NCBI GenBank assembly: GCA_050744245.1
Contig: JBOGGX010000308.1
Coordinates: 1 to 47,714, forward strand
Origin: JBOGGX01 sp050744245
GTDB lineage: Bacteria > Actinomycetota > Acidimicrobiia > Acidimicrobiales > JBOGGX01
Direction of reading: 5' to 3'
Length of the DNA: 47,714 nt
Shown here one piece after another: positions 31,869-40,229 of the stretch; within the stretch, counting starts at the first letter, position 1, and each line of letters begins with the position of its first letter. The position numbers and the translations under genes were made by a program. Below the pieces are notes generated by a model. The model was not told the origin of the DNA and made no database searches. It worked only from the letters and a program-made list of their open reading frames with translations.

Positions 31869-32681
31869 CGCCAGCGGTTCGAAGTACGACGGCTCGCGCT
31901 GGTACTGGGGCACGGTGAAGGCGACGAAGTCGATGCGCCGGGTCGCGGCGGCCGTGGTCCGGTTCAGCACCTCGACCTGCATCGCCAGCGACTCGGGCTC
32001 CTGGAAGTGTTGGTGGTGGTAGTCGCCGTAGCAGAGGTGGAGCCCGACGGGGACATCGGCGGGCACATGGTCGACGTAGCGGGCCAGCCGCTCGACGACG
32101 TCGTCCATCCCCTTGCCTCCGGGGAACGCCAGCTCGAGGATGCCGAACTCGACGGCCACGTCCCACTGGACGGCGATCCGGTCGTGGGGCACCGAATCGA
32201 GCAGCCGGTCGAGATCGGCGAGCAGCGCCCGCTCGTAGGACGGTTCGAGCTTGTCCTGGTCCTCCTCGATGAGCCAGCCGCTGATCGAGGCGAGTGGGGT
32301 CGGGTACTCGACCTGGAACCGCACGCCAGCCGGGATCGTGCCCTCCTCCTGGAGCTTGTCGAAGATGGCGAACGAGTCCTGGTAGACGTCGGCGTAGCCC
32401 AGGTTGGGCCACTCGATCCGCTCGGGGTCGGTGCCGGGCGAAAGCTTCACCTTCGGCATCTGGCTGTACTCGTCGGTCATGTCGATCGGCACGTCCGGCT
32501 CCAGCCCCGGTGTCTGTTGGAACTTCCCCAACTGGAAGAAGATCCACTGCTGGCGGTCGCCGGTCTCCCCGTCGGGAATCCGCGACACCCCCTTCGGCAC
32601 CCGAGCGGCGATCTCCCGCATCACCGTCTCGGTGTCGGCCAAGTTGACTCCACCATTGAAATGCACTCTGGTCGGCGGCAC
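31644..32681 (-). CDS. Cobalamin-independent methionine synthase-like protein (MetE C-terminal domain relative)
   Basis: 345 residues of the UROD/MetE barrel superfamily. Visible features: VSRIPDGETGDRQQWIFFQL near the N-terminus, IAVQWDVAVEFGILEL, VGLHLCYGDYHHQHF (candidate His and Cys zinc ligands) and WGICTECGMARAERDE (later Cys). It lacks the N-terminal MetE domain, so it is a short, single-barrel methyltransferase; methyl donor and acceptor are unknown. The GTG at 32681 has GAGGAGGGG just upstream. Its 3' part faces the XRE gene, which overlaps it. Confidence 0.75.
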   Translation of the reverse strand: MPPTRVHFNGGVNLADTETVMREIAARVPKGVSRIPDGETGDRQQWIFFQLGKFQQTPGLEPDVPIDMTDEYSQMPKVKLSPGTDPERIEWPNLGYADVYQDSFAIFDKLQEEGTIPAGVRFQVEYPTPLASISGWLIEEDQDKLEPSYERALLADLDRLLDSVPHDRIAVQWDVAVEFGILELAFPGGKGMDDVVERLARYVDHVPADVPVGLHLCYGDYHHQHFQEPESLAMQVEVLNRTTAAATRRIDFVAFTVPQYQREPSYFEPLASLEASPDTGLFFALVPYHPDTQPEGTTAEQVSLIDGHLGDRPWGICTECGMARAERDEIPTLLDLHREIIAPYV

Positions 32682-32731
32682 GGTCCCCTCCTCGTCCTTC
32701 GACGTCGAAGTGACGTCCGGTGTCGAGAACT

Positions 32732-32744
32732 TAGGCTTCTGATG
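32732..32744 (+). promoter_or_regulatory. Leaderless-type -10 box for the geranylgeranyl-reductase-like gene
   Basis: TAGGCT (32732-32737) is seven bases before ATG 32745. The tandem ATG at 32742 is only four bases away and so less likely. Confidence 0.45.
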
Positions 32745-33965
32745 ATGTCTGCGCTCGTGGCCGATGTGGCCGTCGTCGGTGGTGGCCCGGCCGGCGCCGC
32801 CGCCGCGGCCACCCTGGCCCGGGCCGGCCGGCGGGTGGTGCTCGTCGACAAGGCTCGCTTCCCGCGCGACAAGTTCTGCGGCGACGGCCTGACCGCCGGC
32901 GCCCTTCGCCAACTCGAGGCGCTCGGGCTGCGCCCGGCCGTGGTGCCGTCGTGGCAGCCGATCGCCGAGGTGGTCGTGCGGTCGCCATCGGGACGCACCG
33001 TCCGGTTCGACCTCCCCGACGACGGAGGCATCTTCGCCGCCGCCGCCCGCCGGTTCGACCTCGACGCGGCCGTGCTCGACGTCGCCCGCGACGCCGGGGC
33101 GATCGTCCACGACGGCCGCGCCTGCGTGGCGGTGCGGCAGCATGACGATCACGTCATGCTCACAATCGACGATCTCGGGGAGCTGCGCAGCCGGTACGTG
33201 ATCGCGGCCGACGGCATGTGGTCGCCGGTCCGCAAGCAGCTCGGCGCGGCGACGCCCGGCTACCGGGGCGAGTGGCATGCCTTCCGGCAGTACTTCGTCG
33301 ACGTCGGATCGGCCGCGGCCGACCGGTTCTTCGTCTGGTTCGAACCCGACCTGCTGCCCGGCTATGCGTGGTCGTTCCCGTTGCCCGGCGGCCGGGCCAA
33401 CATCGGGTTCGGCATCCGGCGCGATGGCGGTCGGGTCGAGCGGGTCCAGGACATGGCCCGGTTGTGGCCCGCGCTGCTCCGACGCCCGCACATCGACGAG
33501 GTCCTCGGGCCCGACGCCCGGCCCGAGGCCCCCCACCGGGCCTGGCCCATCCCCGCCCGGATCGACCAGGTCGCGCTGACCGCCGGCCGGGCGCTGTTCG
33601 TCGGCGACGCGGCCGCGGCCACCGACCCGATGACCGGCGAGGGCATCGCCCAGGCCCTCCAGACCGGGACGCTGGCCGCCCGGGCGATCATCGCCGGTGG
33701 GCCCAACCGGCCGACGGTCGCCGCCGCCACATACCGGCGCGACGTCGGCCGCGAGTTGTTCGCCGACCACCGCATGGCCAGGCGGCTGAGCCGGGTGCTG
33801 CGCTCGACCGCCGGCGCCCGCGGCGCGGTCCGCATCGCCGGGGCCACCTCGTTCACCCGGCGCAACTTCGCCCGTTGGCTCATGGAGGACTATCCGAGGG
33901 CGGTCATCGCCACCCCTAGGCGCTGGCGCCCGGGCATGCTCGCCGGCCCCGGCGTCTACCGCTGA
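32745..33965 (+). CDS. Geranylgeranyl reductase-family FAD oxidoreductase
   Basis: 406 residues. FAD site DVAVVGGGPAGAAAAATLARAG with VVLVDKARFPRDKFCGDGLTAGA (the PxxKxCG pattern of the family), and GRALFVGDAAAATDPMTGEGIAQALQTG later. Such flavoproteins reduce double bonds in isoprenoid chains (menaquinone, lipid tails). Typical PYxWxFP-like core is present as GYAWSFPLPGGRANIGFGI. The substrate is not known. It is divergent from the MetE-like gene and followed by a strong hairpin. Confidence 0.87.
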   Translation: MSALVADVAVVGGGPAGAAAAATLARAGRRVVLVDKARFPRDKFCGDGLTAGALRQLEALGLRPAVVPSWQPIAEVVVRSPSGRTVRFDLPDDGGIFAAAARRFDLDAAVLDVARDAGAIVHDGRACVAVRQHDDHVMLTIDDLGELRSRYVIAADGMWSPVRKQLGAATPGYRGEWHAFRQYFVDVGSAAADRFFVWFEPDLLPGYAWSFPLPGGRANIGFGIRRDGGRVERVQDMARLWPALLRRPHIDEVLGPDARPEAPHRAWPIPARIDQVALTAGRALFVGDAAAATDPMTGEGIAQALQTGTLAARAIIAGGPNRPTVAAATYRRDVGRELFADHRMARRLSRVLRSTAGARGAVRIAGATSFTRRNFARWLMEDYPRAVIATPRRWRPGMLAGPGVYR

Positions 33966-33988
33966 GGCGAACCCTGAGCGAATGTTCG

Positions 33989-34020
33989 GTGGATCCTTCC
34001 CACGAATGGGAAGGATCCAC
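33989..34020. terminator. Strong bidirectional hairpin (14-bp perfect stem)
   Basis: GTGGATCCTTCCCA (33989-34002), loop CGAA, and TGGGAAGGATCCAC (34007-34020). It sits between the convergent reductase (ends 33965) and the minus-strand gene ending at 34051. No T-run is needed in such genomes for strong stems to stop transcription. Confidence 0.8.
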
Positions 34021-34050
34021 GGCAAGTTGGGAACGACGGGGCCCTCAGGC

Positions 34051-34446
34051 TCATGCGCCGGGGTTGGCCTTGGCCCGGGCCTGCCGCGACCGCTCGAGCA
34101 GGTGCGCCGGCACCTTCGACGCCGGACCCGAGGCCCCACTCCCGCTGGCCGCGGTGTCGTCGGCCGCCTCGCCCGCCTCCGCGGCCTTTTCCTGCTCGGG
34201 CGGCAACGCCGCGACGCGGGCCCGCTCGGCCAGGATGGCCTTCCACTCCCTGGCCCGGGCCAGCTTGTCCCGGTGCAGCGAGCCCCGCACGACCCCGTTG
34301 TCGAACCGGACCCAGTACCGGATCCAGGTCAGCCCCTCGACCAAGATGACCTTGCCCCTGGTGCCCTCGGGCAGCCCGGGCATGGGCCCGGAGGCCACGA
34401 CGCGTTCTCCCGTCGTCAGGTGATCGGCTCCGTTGTCGGCGGCCAT
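34051..34446 (-). CDS. Hypothetical protein with KOW/SH3-like N-terminus
   Basis: 131 residues. The first half, LTTGERVVASGPMPGLPEGTRGKVILVEG followed by WIRYWVRFDNG, has the turn and hydrophobic pattern of a small KOW/SH3-like barrel. The second half is a helical, charged tail (RDKLARAREWKAILAERARV, then Glu/Ala-rich and KVPAHLLERSRQARAK). No exact family is recognised. It is 12 bases downstream of the acyl-CoA dehydrogenase on the same strand, so it may be cotranscribed with it. Confidence 0.6.
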   Translation of the reverse strand: MAADNGADHLTTGERVVASGPMPGLPEGTRGKVILVEGLTWIRYWVRFDNGVVRGSLHRDKLARAREWKAILAERARVAALPPEQEKAAEAGEAADDTAASGSGASGPASKVPAHLLERSRQARAKANPGA

Positions 34447-34458
34447 CGCCCGGCGACG

Positions 34459-35559
34459 TTAGTTGGGCGGCTGTTCCCGGGGCAGACCGAGGACCCGCTC
34501 GGCGATGATGTTCCGTTGGACCTCGGCCGTCCCCCCGCCGATCGTGAGGGCCGGGCTGAACGCGAACCCGTAGCTCCACTCGTCGGACCCGATCATCCCG
34601 GCCGCGCCCAGCAGATCGACGGCCAGCCCCATCACGTGCTGGCCGTGCACGTCGGCCATGAGCTTGCGCACCGACGCCTCGGGTCCCGGCGGCGCCCCTT
34701 TGATGCTGGCGGTCAGCGTCCGCTGGCCGATGAGGTCGAGCAGCCGGGCCTCGGTCCACAGTGTGGCCAGTCGACCTCGAGCGACGGCGTCGGTCACCGG
34801 CCCCTGCTTGCGCACCACGTCGAACAGCTCGAACGCCGTCGGACCGTTCCCCCACAACGGTCCACCGGTCGAGAGCGACACCCGCTCGTTGGCCAGCGTG
34901 ACCCTGGCCAGCTCCCAGCCGTGATGCTCCTCCCCCACCAGCAGATCGACCGGCAGCCGCACGTCGGTGAGGAACACCTCGTTGAACGCGTGGACGCCGG
35001 TCATGTCCACTATCGGCCGCACCTCGATCCCCGGCGCGTCCATCGGGCAGATGAAGTACGAGATGCCCCTGTGCCGTTCGGCGTCGGGGTCGGTGCGGGC
35101 CAGCAGGATGCCGAACTGGGCCAGGTGGGCCAGCGAGGTCCAGATCTTCTGCCCGTTGACCACGTACTCGTCGCCGTCCCGCTCGGCCCGGGTGCGCAGC
35201 CCGGCCAGGTCGGACCCGGCCTCGGGCTCGGAGAACAGCTGGCACCAGATCTCTGCGCCCGCCAGCATCGGCCGCAGGTACCGCTCCTGCTGGGCCGGGC
35301 TGCCGGCGTGCAGGATCGTGGGCCCGGCCCACCCGATGCCGATGGGGTTCACGGGGCGGCGCACGCCGGCCCGGCGCAGCTCGTCGTCGATCACGTGCTG
35401 TTCGATCGGGTCGGCGTCGAGCCCGTAGGGGGCGGGCCAGTGGGGTGCGACATAGCCGGCCTCGGCCAGCTCACGACCGGTGGCGTTCGGATGCTCGTCG
35501 AGCCACCGGCGCACCCGCAGGCGACCGGGGTCGTCCCGGCCCGGCAGCTCGAAGTCCAC
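34459..35559 (-). CDS. Acyl-CoA dehydrogenase
   Basis: 366 residues of the flavin acyl-CoA dehydrogenase fold. EIWCQLFSEPEAGSDLAGL (FAD/substrate motif), NGQKIWTSLAHLAQFGILLART, SYFICPMDAPGIEVRPI, FNEVFLTDVRLP and the final GGGTAEVQRNIIAERVLGLPR are all typical. It probably oxidises a CoA thioester in a branched, steroid- or terpenoid-like pathway; mycobacterial FadE homologues share this style (HVGWAGPTILHAGSPAQQERYL-like start). GTG 35559 begins the conserved VDFELPGRDDP; upstream in-frame ATG 35712 would overlap a divergent gene. Confidence 0.88.
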   Translation of the reverse strand: MDFELPGRDDPGRLRVRRWLDEHPNATGRELAEAGYVAPHWPAPYGLDADPIEQHVIDDELRRAGVRRPVNPIGIGWAGPTILHAGSPAQQERYLRPMLAGAEIWCQLFSEPEAGSDLAGLRTRAERDGDEYVVNGQKIWTSLAHLAQFGILLARTDPDAERHRGISYFICPMDAPGIEVRPIVDMTGVHAFNEVFLTDVRLPVDLLVGEEHHGWELARVTLANERVSLSTGGPLWGNGPTAFELFDVVRKQGPVTDAVARGRLATLWTEARLLDLIGQRTLTASIKGAPPGPEASVRKLMADVHGQHVMGLAVDLLGAAGMIGSDEWSYGFAFSPALTIGGGTAEVQRNIIAERVLGLPREQPPN

Positions 35560-35660
35560 GGCGGACGACGCTAGCGCCAGCCTCGAGAACCAGCATCGAC
35601 GGGAATGCGGCACGACTGGAGGGGTCGGGCCACTGCTCGCCGCCGGGTCCAGCCCTGGGG

Positions 35661-35672
35661 CAGGCTGGACCG
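35661..35672 (+). promoter_or_regulatory. Leaderless-type -10 box for the hypothetical gene at 35673
   Basis: CAGGCT (35661-35666) is six bases before ATG 35673. Confidence 0.4.
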
Positions 35673-36044
35673 ATGGCCCAGGACCGTGCAGGGTCTGGCG
35701 GCGACGCGACAACCGGCGGACTGCTCGCCAGCGCGGTCGTGGTCGTGAAGGGCCGCAAGATCACCGACGGCGCCGATGCGGCGGGCGCGCCCGTCGGGCG
35801 CATCGTGCAGCACACGGGCGTCTGCGGCCGGCGGCGGGGCAACGCGACCCTGTTCACCGGCGACCGGGTCGTGGGTCGACTGCGCGTCGACCACCGGGGA
35901 GAAACGGCATGGCAGGGTCGGGCCGAGGTGCGGGTCAGCCGGACGGCGCCGGTCGATGCTCCGCTGGCGATGCTGCTGGTCGCGGTGGGCATCGGACCGG
36001 CTCGGCCGCCGCGGACGGGTGACTCGACGAACCCGATGCCGTGA
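35673..36044 (+). CDS. Hypothetical protein, 123 residues
   Basis: No family is recognised. The sequence has a strand-rich look: GLLASAVVVVKGRKITDGA, GAPVGRIVQHTGVCGRRRGN, TLFTGDRVVGRLRVD and VSRTAPVDAPLAMLLVAVGIG. The pattern of short beta-strands with glycine turns might indicate a small tubby/LURP-like or C2-like sheet, but this is only an impression. It lies divergent from the acyl-CoA dehydrogenase and 46 bases before the ThDP enzyme gene. Confidence 0.6.
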   Translation: MAQDRAGSGGDATTGGLLASAVVVVKGRKITDGADAAGAPVGRIVQHTGVCGRRRGNATLFTGDRVVGRLRVDHRGETAWQGRAEVRVSRTAPVDAPLAMLLVAVGIGPARPPRTGDSTNPMP

Positions 36045-36077
36045 GCGCCGTCATGGCCCGGTCGGGCCGGCCGTGCC

Positions 36078-36090
36078 TACGATCCCCGGG
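36078..36090 (+). promoter_or_regulatory. Leaderless-type -10 box for the ThDP enzyme operon
   Basis: TACGAT (36078-36083) lies seven bases before GTG 36091, with no Shine-Dalgarno in between. Confidence 0.5.
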
Positions 36091-37743
36091 GTGAAGGTCG
36101 CCGAGGCGGTGGGGACGAGGCTCGCCGCGCTGGGCTGCCGTCAGGTCTTCACCGTCGTCGGCAGCGGCAACTTCGTCGTGACCCGAGCCATCGAACAGGC
36201 CGGCGCCTCCGTCGTCGCCGCCCGGCAGGAGACGGCGGCCGTGTCGATGGCCGACGGCTACGCCAGGGTCTCGGGCCAGGTCGGCGTCGTCACTGTCCAC
36301 CAGGGTCCCGGCTTCACCAACAGCATCACCGCCCTGACCGAGGCGGCCAAGTCGCGCACGCCGCTGCTGCTCCTCGCGGCCGACACGTCGGCCGGGGCCA
36401 CCCGCTCGAACTTCCGGATCGACCAGGCCGCCGTGGCGACGGGCGTCGGCGCGGTGGTCGAGCTGATCCACTCGCCCGAAACGGCGGTGACCGACGCGAC
36501 CCGGGCCTTTCGCCGGGCCGCCGACGAACGCCGAGCGGTCGTCCTGCGGCTTCCCCTCGACGTCCAGGCGGCCGACGCGGCCGAGGCGCCCGCCGGCGCC
36601 ACGGCGGCTCCCGCTCCAGTAGCGGTCGCCGCCACACCCCACACCGATGAGATCGAGCGAGCCGTCGACCTTCTGGTCGCAGCCCGGCGCCCGGCGATCA
36701 TCGCCGGCCGGGGGGCCGTGCTGGCCGGGGCCGGCGACGGGCTGGAGGAACTGGGCCGGACGATCGGCGCGGTGCTCGCCACCTCGGCCAACGCCAACGG
36801 CCTGTTCGCGGGCAACCCGTTCGGGCTCGGCATCTCGGGCGGGTTCCTTCCTCCGACCGGCGCCCGACTCCTCGAGCAGGCCGACCTCGTCCTGGCCGTC
36901 GGCGCGTCGCTCAACATGTGGACCACCCGGCACGGCGCCCTCGTCGGGGCCGGCACCACGGTCGTCCAGATCGACTGCGAGCCTGACGCCATCGGCGCCC
37001 ACCGTCCCGTCGAGCTCGGCATCGTGGCCGACGCGGCCGAGGCCAACCGCGAGCTCGTCGCCGCCCTCCGGGCCCGTGGCCACCACGCCGTCGGCTTCCG
37101 GACACCGGACATCGAGAAGCGGCTCGCCGCGGGTCGGTGGCGGGACGAGCCCTACGACGACGCGAGCGACGGCGAGCGCATCGACCCGCGTGCCCTGTCG
37201 ATCGCGCTCGACCACATTCTTCCCAGGTCGCGCACCGTGGCCATCGACTCGGGTCACTTCATGGGGTGGCCCTCCATGTACCTGGATGTGCCCGACGCCG
37301 TCGGCTTCGTCTTCACCCAGGGCTTCCAGTCGATCGGGCTGGGACTGGCCAGCGCCATCGGCGCGGCCGTGGCTCGCCCCGACCGGCTGACCGTCGCCGC
37401 CCTCGGCGACGGTGGCGCGCTCATGGCCCTCGGCGAGCTCGAGACCGTCGGCCGGCTCGGGCTGCCCATGCTCGTCGTCGTGTACAACGACGCGGCCTAC
37501 GGCGCCGAGGTCCACCACTTCGGCCCGCAGGGTGAACCGCTCGATCTCGTCCGGTTCGCCGACACCGACTTCGCCGCGCTGGGCCGCGCCGTCGGTGCCG
37601 ACGGCGTCACCGTCCGGACCGCGGCCGATCTCGAGCCGGTGAAGGTCTGGCTCGACGACCGGCGCCGGCCGATGGTGATCGATGCCAAGGTGGCGACGGG
37701 CGTGGTCGCCGGCTGGCTGCAAGAGGCGTTCAAGGCTCACTGA
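36091..37743 (+). CDS. ThDP-dependent enzyme (acetolactate synthase-like superfamily)
   Basis: 550 residues. VFTVVGSGNFVVTRAIEQAG and RQETAAVSMADGYARVSGQ (catalytic Glu) are in the PYR domain; RPAIIAGRGAVLAGAGDGLEE in the middle; and GDGGALMALGELETVGRLGL with VYNDAAYGAE form the ThDP/Mg motif. The N-terminal FTVVGSGNF differs from true acetolactate synthases, fitting decarboxylases or 2-hydroxyacyl-CoA lyases of this superfamily. Followed after 21 bases by a cyclase and then an acyl-CoA ligase, which implies a catabolic operon. Substrate is unknown. Confidence 0.82.
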   Translation: MKVAEAVGTRLAALGCRQVFTVVGSGNFVVTRAIEQAGASVVAARQETAAVSMADGYARVSGQVGVVTVHQGPGFTNSITALTEAAKSRTPLLLLAADTSAGATRSNFRIDQAAVATGVGAVVELIHSPETAVTDATRAFRRAADERRAVVLRLPLDVQAADAAEAPAGATAAPAPVAVAATPHTDEIERAVDLLVAARRPAIIAGRGAVLAGAGDGLEELGRTIGAVLATSANANGLFAGNPFGLGISGGFLPPTGARLLEQADLVLAVGASLNMWTTRHGALVGAGTTVVQIDCEPDAIGAHRPVELGIVADAAEANRELVAALRARGHHAVGFRTPDIEKRLAAGRWRDEPYDDASDGERIDPRALSIALDHILPRSRTVAIDSGHFMGWPSMYLDVPDAVGFVFTQGFQSIGLGLASAIGAAVARPDRLTVAALGDGGALMALGELETVGRLGLPMLVVVYNDAAYGAEVHHFGPQGEPLDLVRFADTDFAALGRAVGADGVTVRTAADLEPVKVWLDDRRRPMVIDAKVATGVVAGWLQEAFKAH

Positions 37744-37764
37744 GACATCGAGGTAAGGAGCGAC

Positions 37765-38541
37765 ATGAGCGTGCTGCAGGAGTTGGTCGAAGCGATCTCC
37801 GGAGGGTGGATCGAGGTGATCGACCTCACCGCCCCGCTCTCCGAGCGCACGCCGATCATCCAGTTGCCGGAGCCCTTCGCCAACACCCCGGGCTTCTCGC
37901 TGCGGGAGCTGAGCCACTACGACGACCGGGGCCCGGCGTGGTACTGGAACGCGTTCTCGGCCGGCGAGCACGTCGGCACGCACTTCGACGCCCCTGTCCA
38001 CTGGGTCACCGGCAGGGACGGCCTCGACGTCTCGCAGGTGCCGCCGGCCCACCTCGTCGCCCCGGGCGTCGTGGTCGACAAGACCGACGAGACCGCGGCC
38101 GACCCCGACTACCTCCTCGAACCGGCCGACGTCGAGGCATGGGAGGCCGAGCACGGGAACCTTCCCGACGGCGGGTGGCTGCTGTTCCGCACCGGGTGGG
38201 ACGCCAGGACGGACGACCAGCAGCGCTTCCTCAACGCCGACGACGCCGGCCCCCACACCCCGGGCCTGTCGGCCGACTGCGCCCGGTGGCTGGCCGAGGA
38301 GCGCCCGATCCTGGGCATCGGCGTCGAGACCGTCGGAACCGACGCGGGTCGGGCCCACTCGTTCGATCCGCCGTTCCCTTGCCACTCCTACTTTCTCGGC
38401 CACGGGAAGTACGGGCTGACCCAGCTGGCCAACGTCGGCCGGCTGCCCGTCACCGGCGCCGTCGTCCTCGCGTCGCCGCTGCCGATCGAGGGCGGCTCGG
38501 GCAGCCCGTGCCGCGTCCTCGCCCTGGTCGAGCGGGCCTGA
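37765..38541 (+). CDS. Cyclase family protein (kynurenine formamidase-like metal hydrolase)
   Basis: 258 residues. The metal motif HVGTHFDAPVHW (HxGTHxDAPxH) sits at about 73-84, in the usual place, with VIDLTAPLSERTPIIQLP upstream and WLLFRTGWDAR and GIGVETVGTDAGRAHSF downstream, as in KynB/isatin hydrolase-like proteins. It hydrolyses a cyclic or formyl amide or ester. A strong ribosome site (AAGGAG) precedes ATG 37765. It is between the ThDP enzyme and an acyl-CoA ligase, with short gaps. Confidence 0.88.
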   Translation: MSVLQELVEAISGGWIEVIDLTAPLSERTPIIQLPEPFANTPGFSLRELSHYDDRGPAWYWNAFSAGEHVGTHFDAPVHWVTGRDGLDVSQVPPAHLVAPGVVVDKTDETAADPDYLLEPADVEAWEAEHGNLPDGGWLLFRTGWDARTDDQQRFLNADDAGPHTPGLSADCARWLAEERPILGIGVETVGTDAGRAHSFDPPFPCHSYFLGHGKYGLTQLANVGRLPVTGAVVLASPLPIEGGSGSPCRVLALVERA

Positions 38542-38554
38542 GCGGCGGCGCCCG

Positions 38555-40174
38555 ATGGCCGGCTGGAACTTCGCCGACGTGTGGGAGGTGGTGGCGGACG
38601 GGATTCCCGATGTCCCGGCCGCGATCCACGGCGACCGCAGGGTCACCTGGGCCGACTTCGAGCGGCGGGCCGATGGGGTGGCCCGGACGCTGCTGGCCAC
38701 GGGAGCCAACCGGCAGGACAAGGTCGCGCACTACCTCTACAACGGTCCCGAGTACCTCGAGGCGATGTTCGGGATGTTCAAGGCCGGCCTGGTGCCGGTG
38801 AACACCAACTACCGCTATCGCGACGACGAGCTCGTCTACCTCTGGGACAACTCCGACGCGGTCGCCGTCGTCTTCCACGGCACCTTCTCCGACACCATCG
38901 AGCGCATCCGACCGCGTGTTCCCCGGGTGGCCACCTGGCTCTGGGTGGACGACGGCGAGAGCGCCTGTCCCCCGTGGGCGACCCCGTACGAGGAGGCGGC
39001 CGCGGCCTCGGCCGGCGACGCCGAGCGGACGGTGCCGCCCTGGGACCGGCACGGCGACGATCTCCTGATCATCTACACCGGGGGCACGACCGGCATGCCC
39101 AAGGGCGTGATGTGGCAGCAGGACGACCTGTTCGTCATCCTGAACGGGTCGACGCCCCGCCCCTTCGGCGAGATGGCCGACCTCGCGCGGGTGCGGGAGC
39201 TGGTGACCAGCCCGGTGTTCGTGACCATCCCCGCGGCGCCGCTCATGCACGGCACCGGCTGCTTCACCTCGCTCGCCGCCCTGAGCGTCGGCGCCACGGT
39301 CGTCACGCTCACGTCTCGGAGCTACGACCCGGTCGAGCTGCTCGATACGGTCGAGCGGGAGAGGATCAACTCGATCGCCTGGGTCGGCGACCCGTTCGCC
39401 CGGCCCGTCCTCCAGGCCCTCGACGCCGAGCGGGATCGGTGGGACATCTCCACCCTGGCCGTCCTCATCTCCTCGGGCGCCATGTGGAGCGAGGCGGTCA
39501 AGTCCGGGCTGCTCGGGCACAAGGCCGACATGATCCTGGCCGACCAGTTCTCGTCGTCGGAGGCGCTCGGGCTCGGCTCGTCCTTCTCCTCCGGCGGTTT
39601 CACCACCCACACGGCCCGGTTCACGCTGGGCGAGAATGCCAAGGTCATCAGCGACCTCGGGGGCGAGGTCGAGCCCGGCTCCGGCGAGATCGGGCGGGTC
39701 GCGGTCAAGGGCCGGATGCCGCTCGGCTACCACAGGGACGAGGCCAGGACCGCGTCGACGTTCGTCACGATGGATGGCGAGCGCTACGCGATCCCCGGCG
39801 ACTACGCCACGGTCGAGGCCGACGGCACGCTCACGCTGTTGGGTCGGGGCTCGGTGTGCATCAACACCGGGGGTGAGAAGGTCTTCCCCGAGGAGGTCGA
39901 GGAGGCGCTCAAGCTCCATCCCGCGGTGGCGGACGCGGTGGCGGTCGGGGTGGCGGACGAACGCTTCGGCGAAGTCGTCACCGCCGTGGTCGAACCGGCG
40001 CCGGGGGCAGACATCGACGAGGCCGAGGTGATCGAGCACGTGAAGCGGCACCTGGGTCCGTTCAAGGCCCCCAAGCGGGTGTTGGCCGTCGACGCCATCG
40101 GCCGGGCACCGAACGGGAAGGTCGACTACCGAAGGCTGCGAGCGCTGGCGAACGAACGACTCGGCCCCGTCTGA
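38555..40174 (+). CDS. Acyl-CoA synthetase (FadD-like)
   Basis: 539 residues of the AMP-forming ligase family. LIIYTGGTTGMPKGVMWQQDD (P-loop), LADQFSSSEALGLGSSFSSGG (A5-like), YAIPGDYATVEADGTLTLLGRGSVCINTGGEKVFPEEVEE (A7-A8) and GRAPNGKVDYRRLRALA with the late catalytic Lys. The TGGTTGMPKGVMW form is that of FadD-type fatty or steroid acyl-CoA ligases in actinobacteria. It starts 13 bases after the cyclase stop, so it is cotranscribed. Its acid substrate is probably the product of that operon. Confidence 0.9.
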   Translation: MAGWNFADVWEVVADGIPDVPAAIHGDRRVTWADFERRADGVARTLLATGANRQDKVAHYLYNGPEYLEAMFGMFKAGLVPVNTNYRYRDDELVYLWDNSDAVAVVFHGTFSDTIERIRPRVPRVATWLWVDDGESACPPWATPYEEAAAASAGDAERTVPPWDRHGDDLLIIYTGGTTGMPKGVMWQQDDLFVILNGSTPRPFGEMADLARVRELVTSPVFVTIPAAPLMHGTGCFTSLAALSVGATVVTLTSRSYDPVELLDTVERERINSIAWVGDPFARPVLQALDAERDRWDISTLAVLISSGAMWSEAVKSGLLGHKADMILADQFSSSEALGLGSSFSSGGFTTHTARFTLGENAKVISDLGGEVEPGSGEIGRVAVKGRMPLGYHRDEARTASTFVTMDGERYAIPGDYATVEADGTLTLLGRGSVCINTGGEKVFPEEVEEALKLHPAVADAVAVGVADERFGEVVTAVVEPAPGADIDEAEVIEHVKRHLGPFKAPKRVLAVDAIGRAPNGKVDYRRLRALANERLGPV

Positions 40175-40217
40175 GGGAAATTCGCCGACGCGCCATGGCA
40201 TTTCCCGCGAAACGAGC

Positions 40218-40229
40218 GACAATAGGACA
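40218..40229 (+). promoter_or_regulatory. Leaderless-type -10 box for the BI-1-like gene
   Basis: GACAAT (40218-40223) is followed by AGGACA and ATG 40230. The AGGA could also act as a weak ribosome site. Confidence 0.5.

Noticed and set aside
31644..34139. An 831-codon extension of the MetE-like gene across the reductase
   Set aside because: The extra N-terminus is the antisense of the reductase; the GTG at 32681 has a good ribosome site.
35935..38721. A 928-codon open frame on the minus strand over the ThDP and cyclase genes
   Set aside because: Antisense shadow; low-complexity Gly/Arg/Asp composition and the two sense genes carry full motifs.
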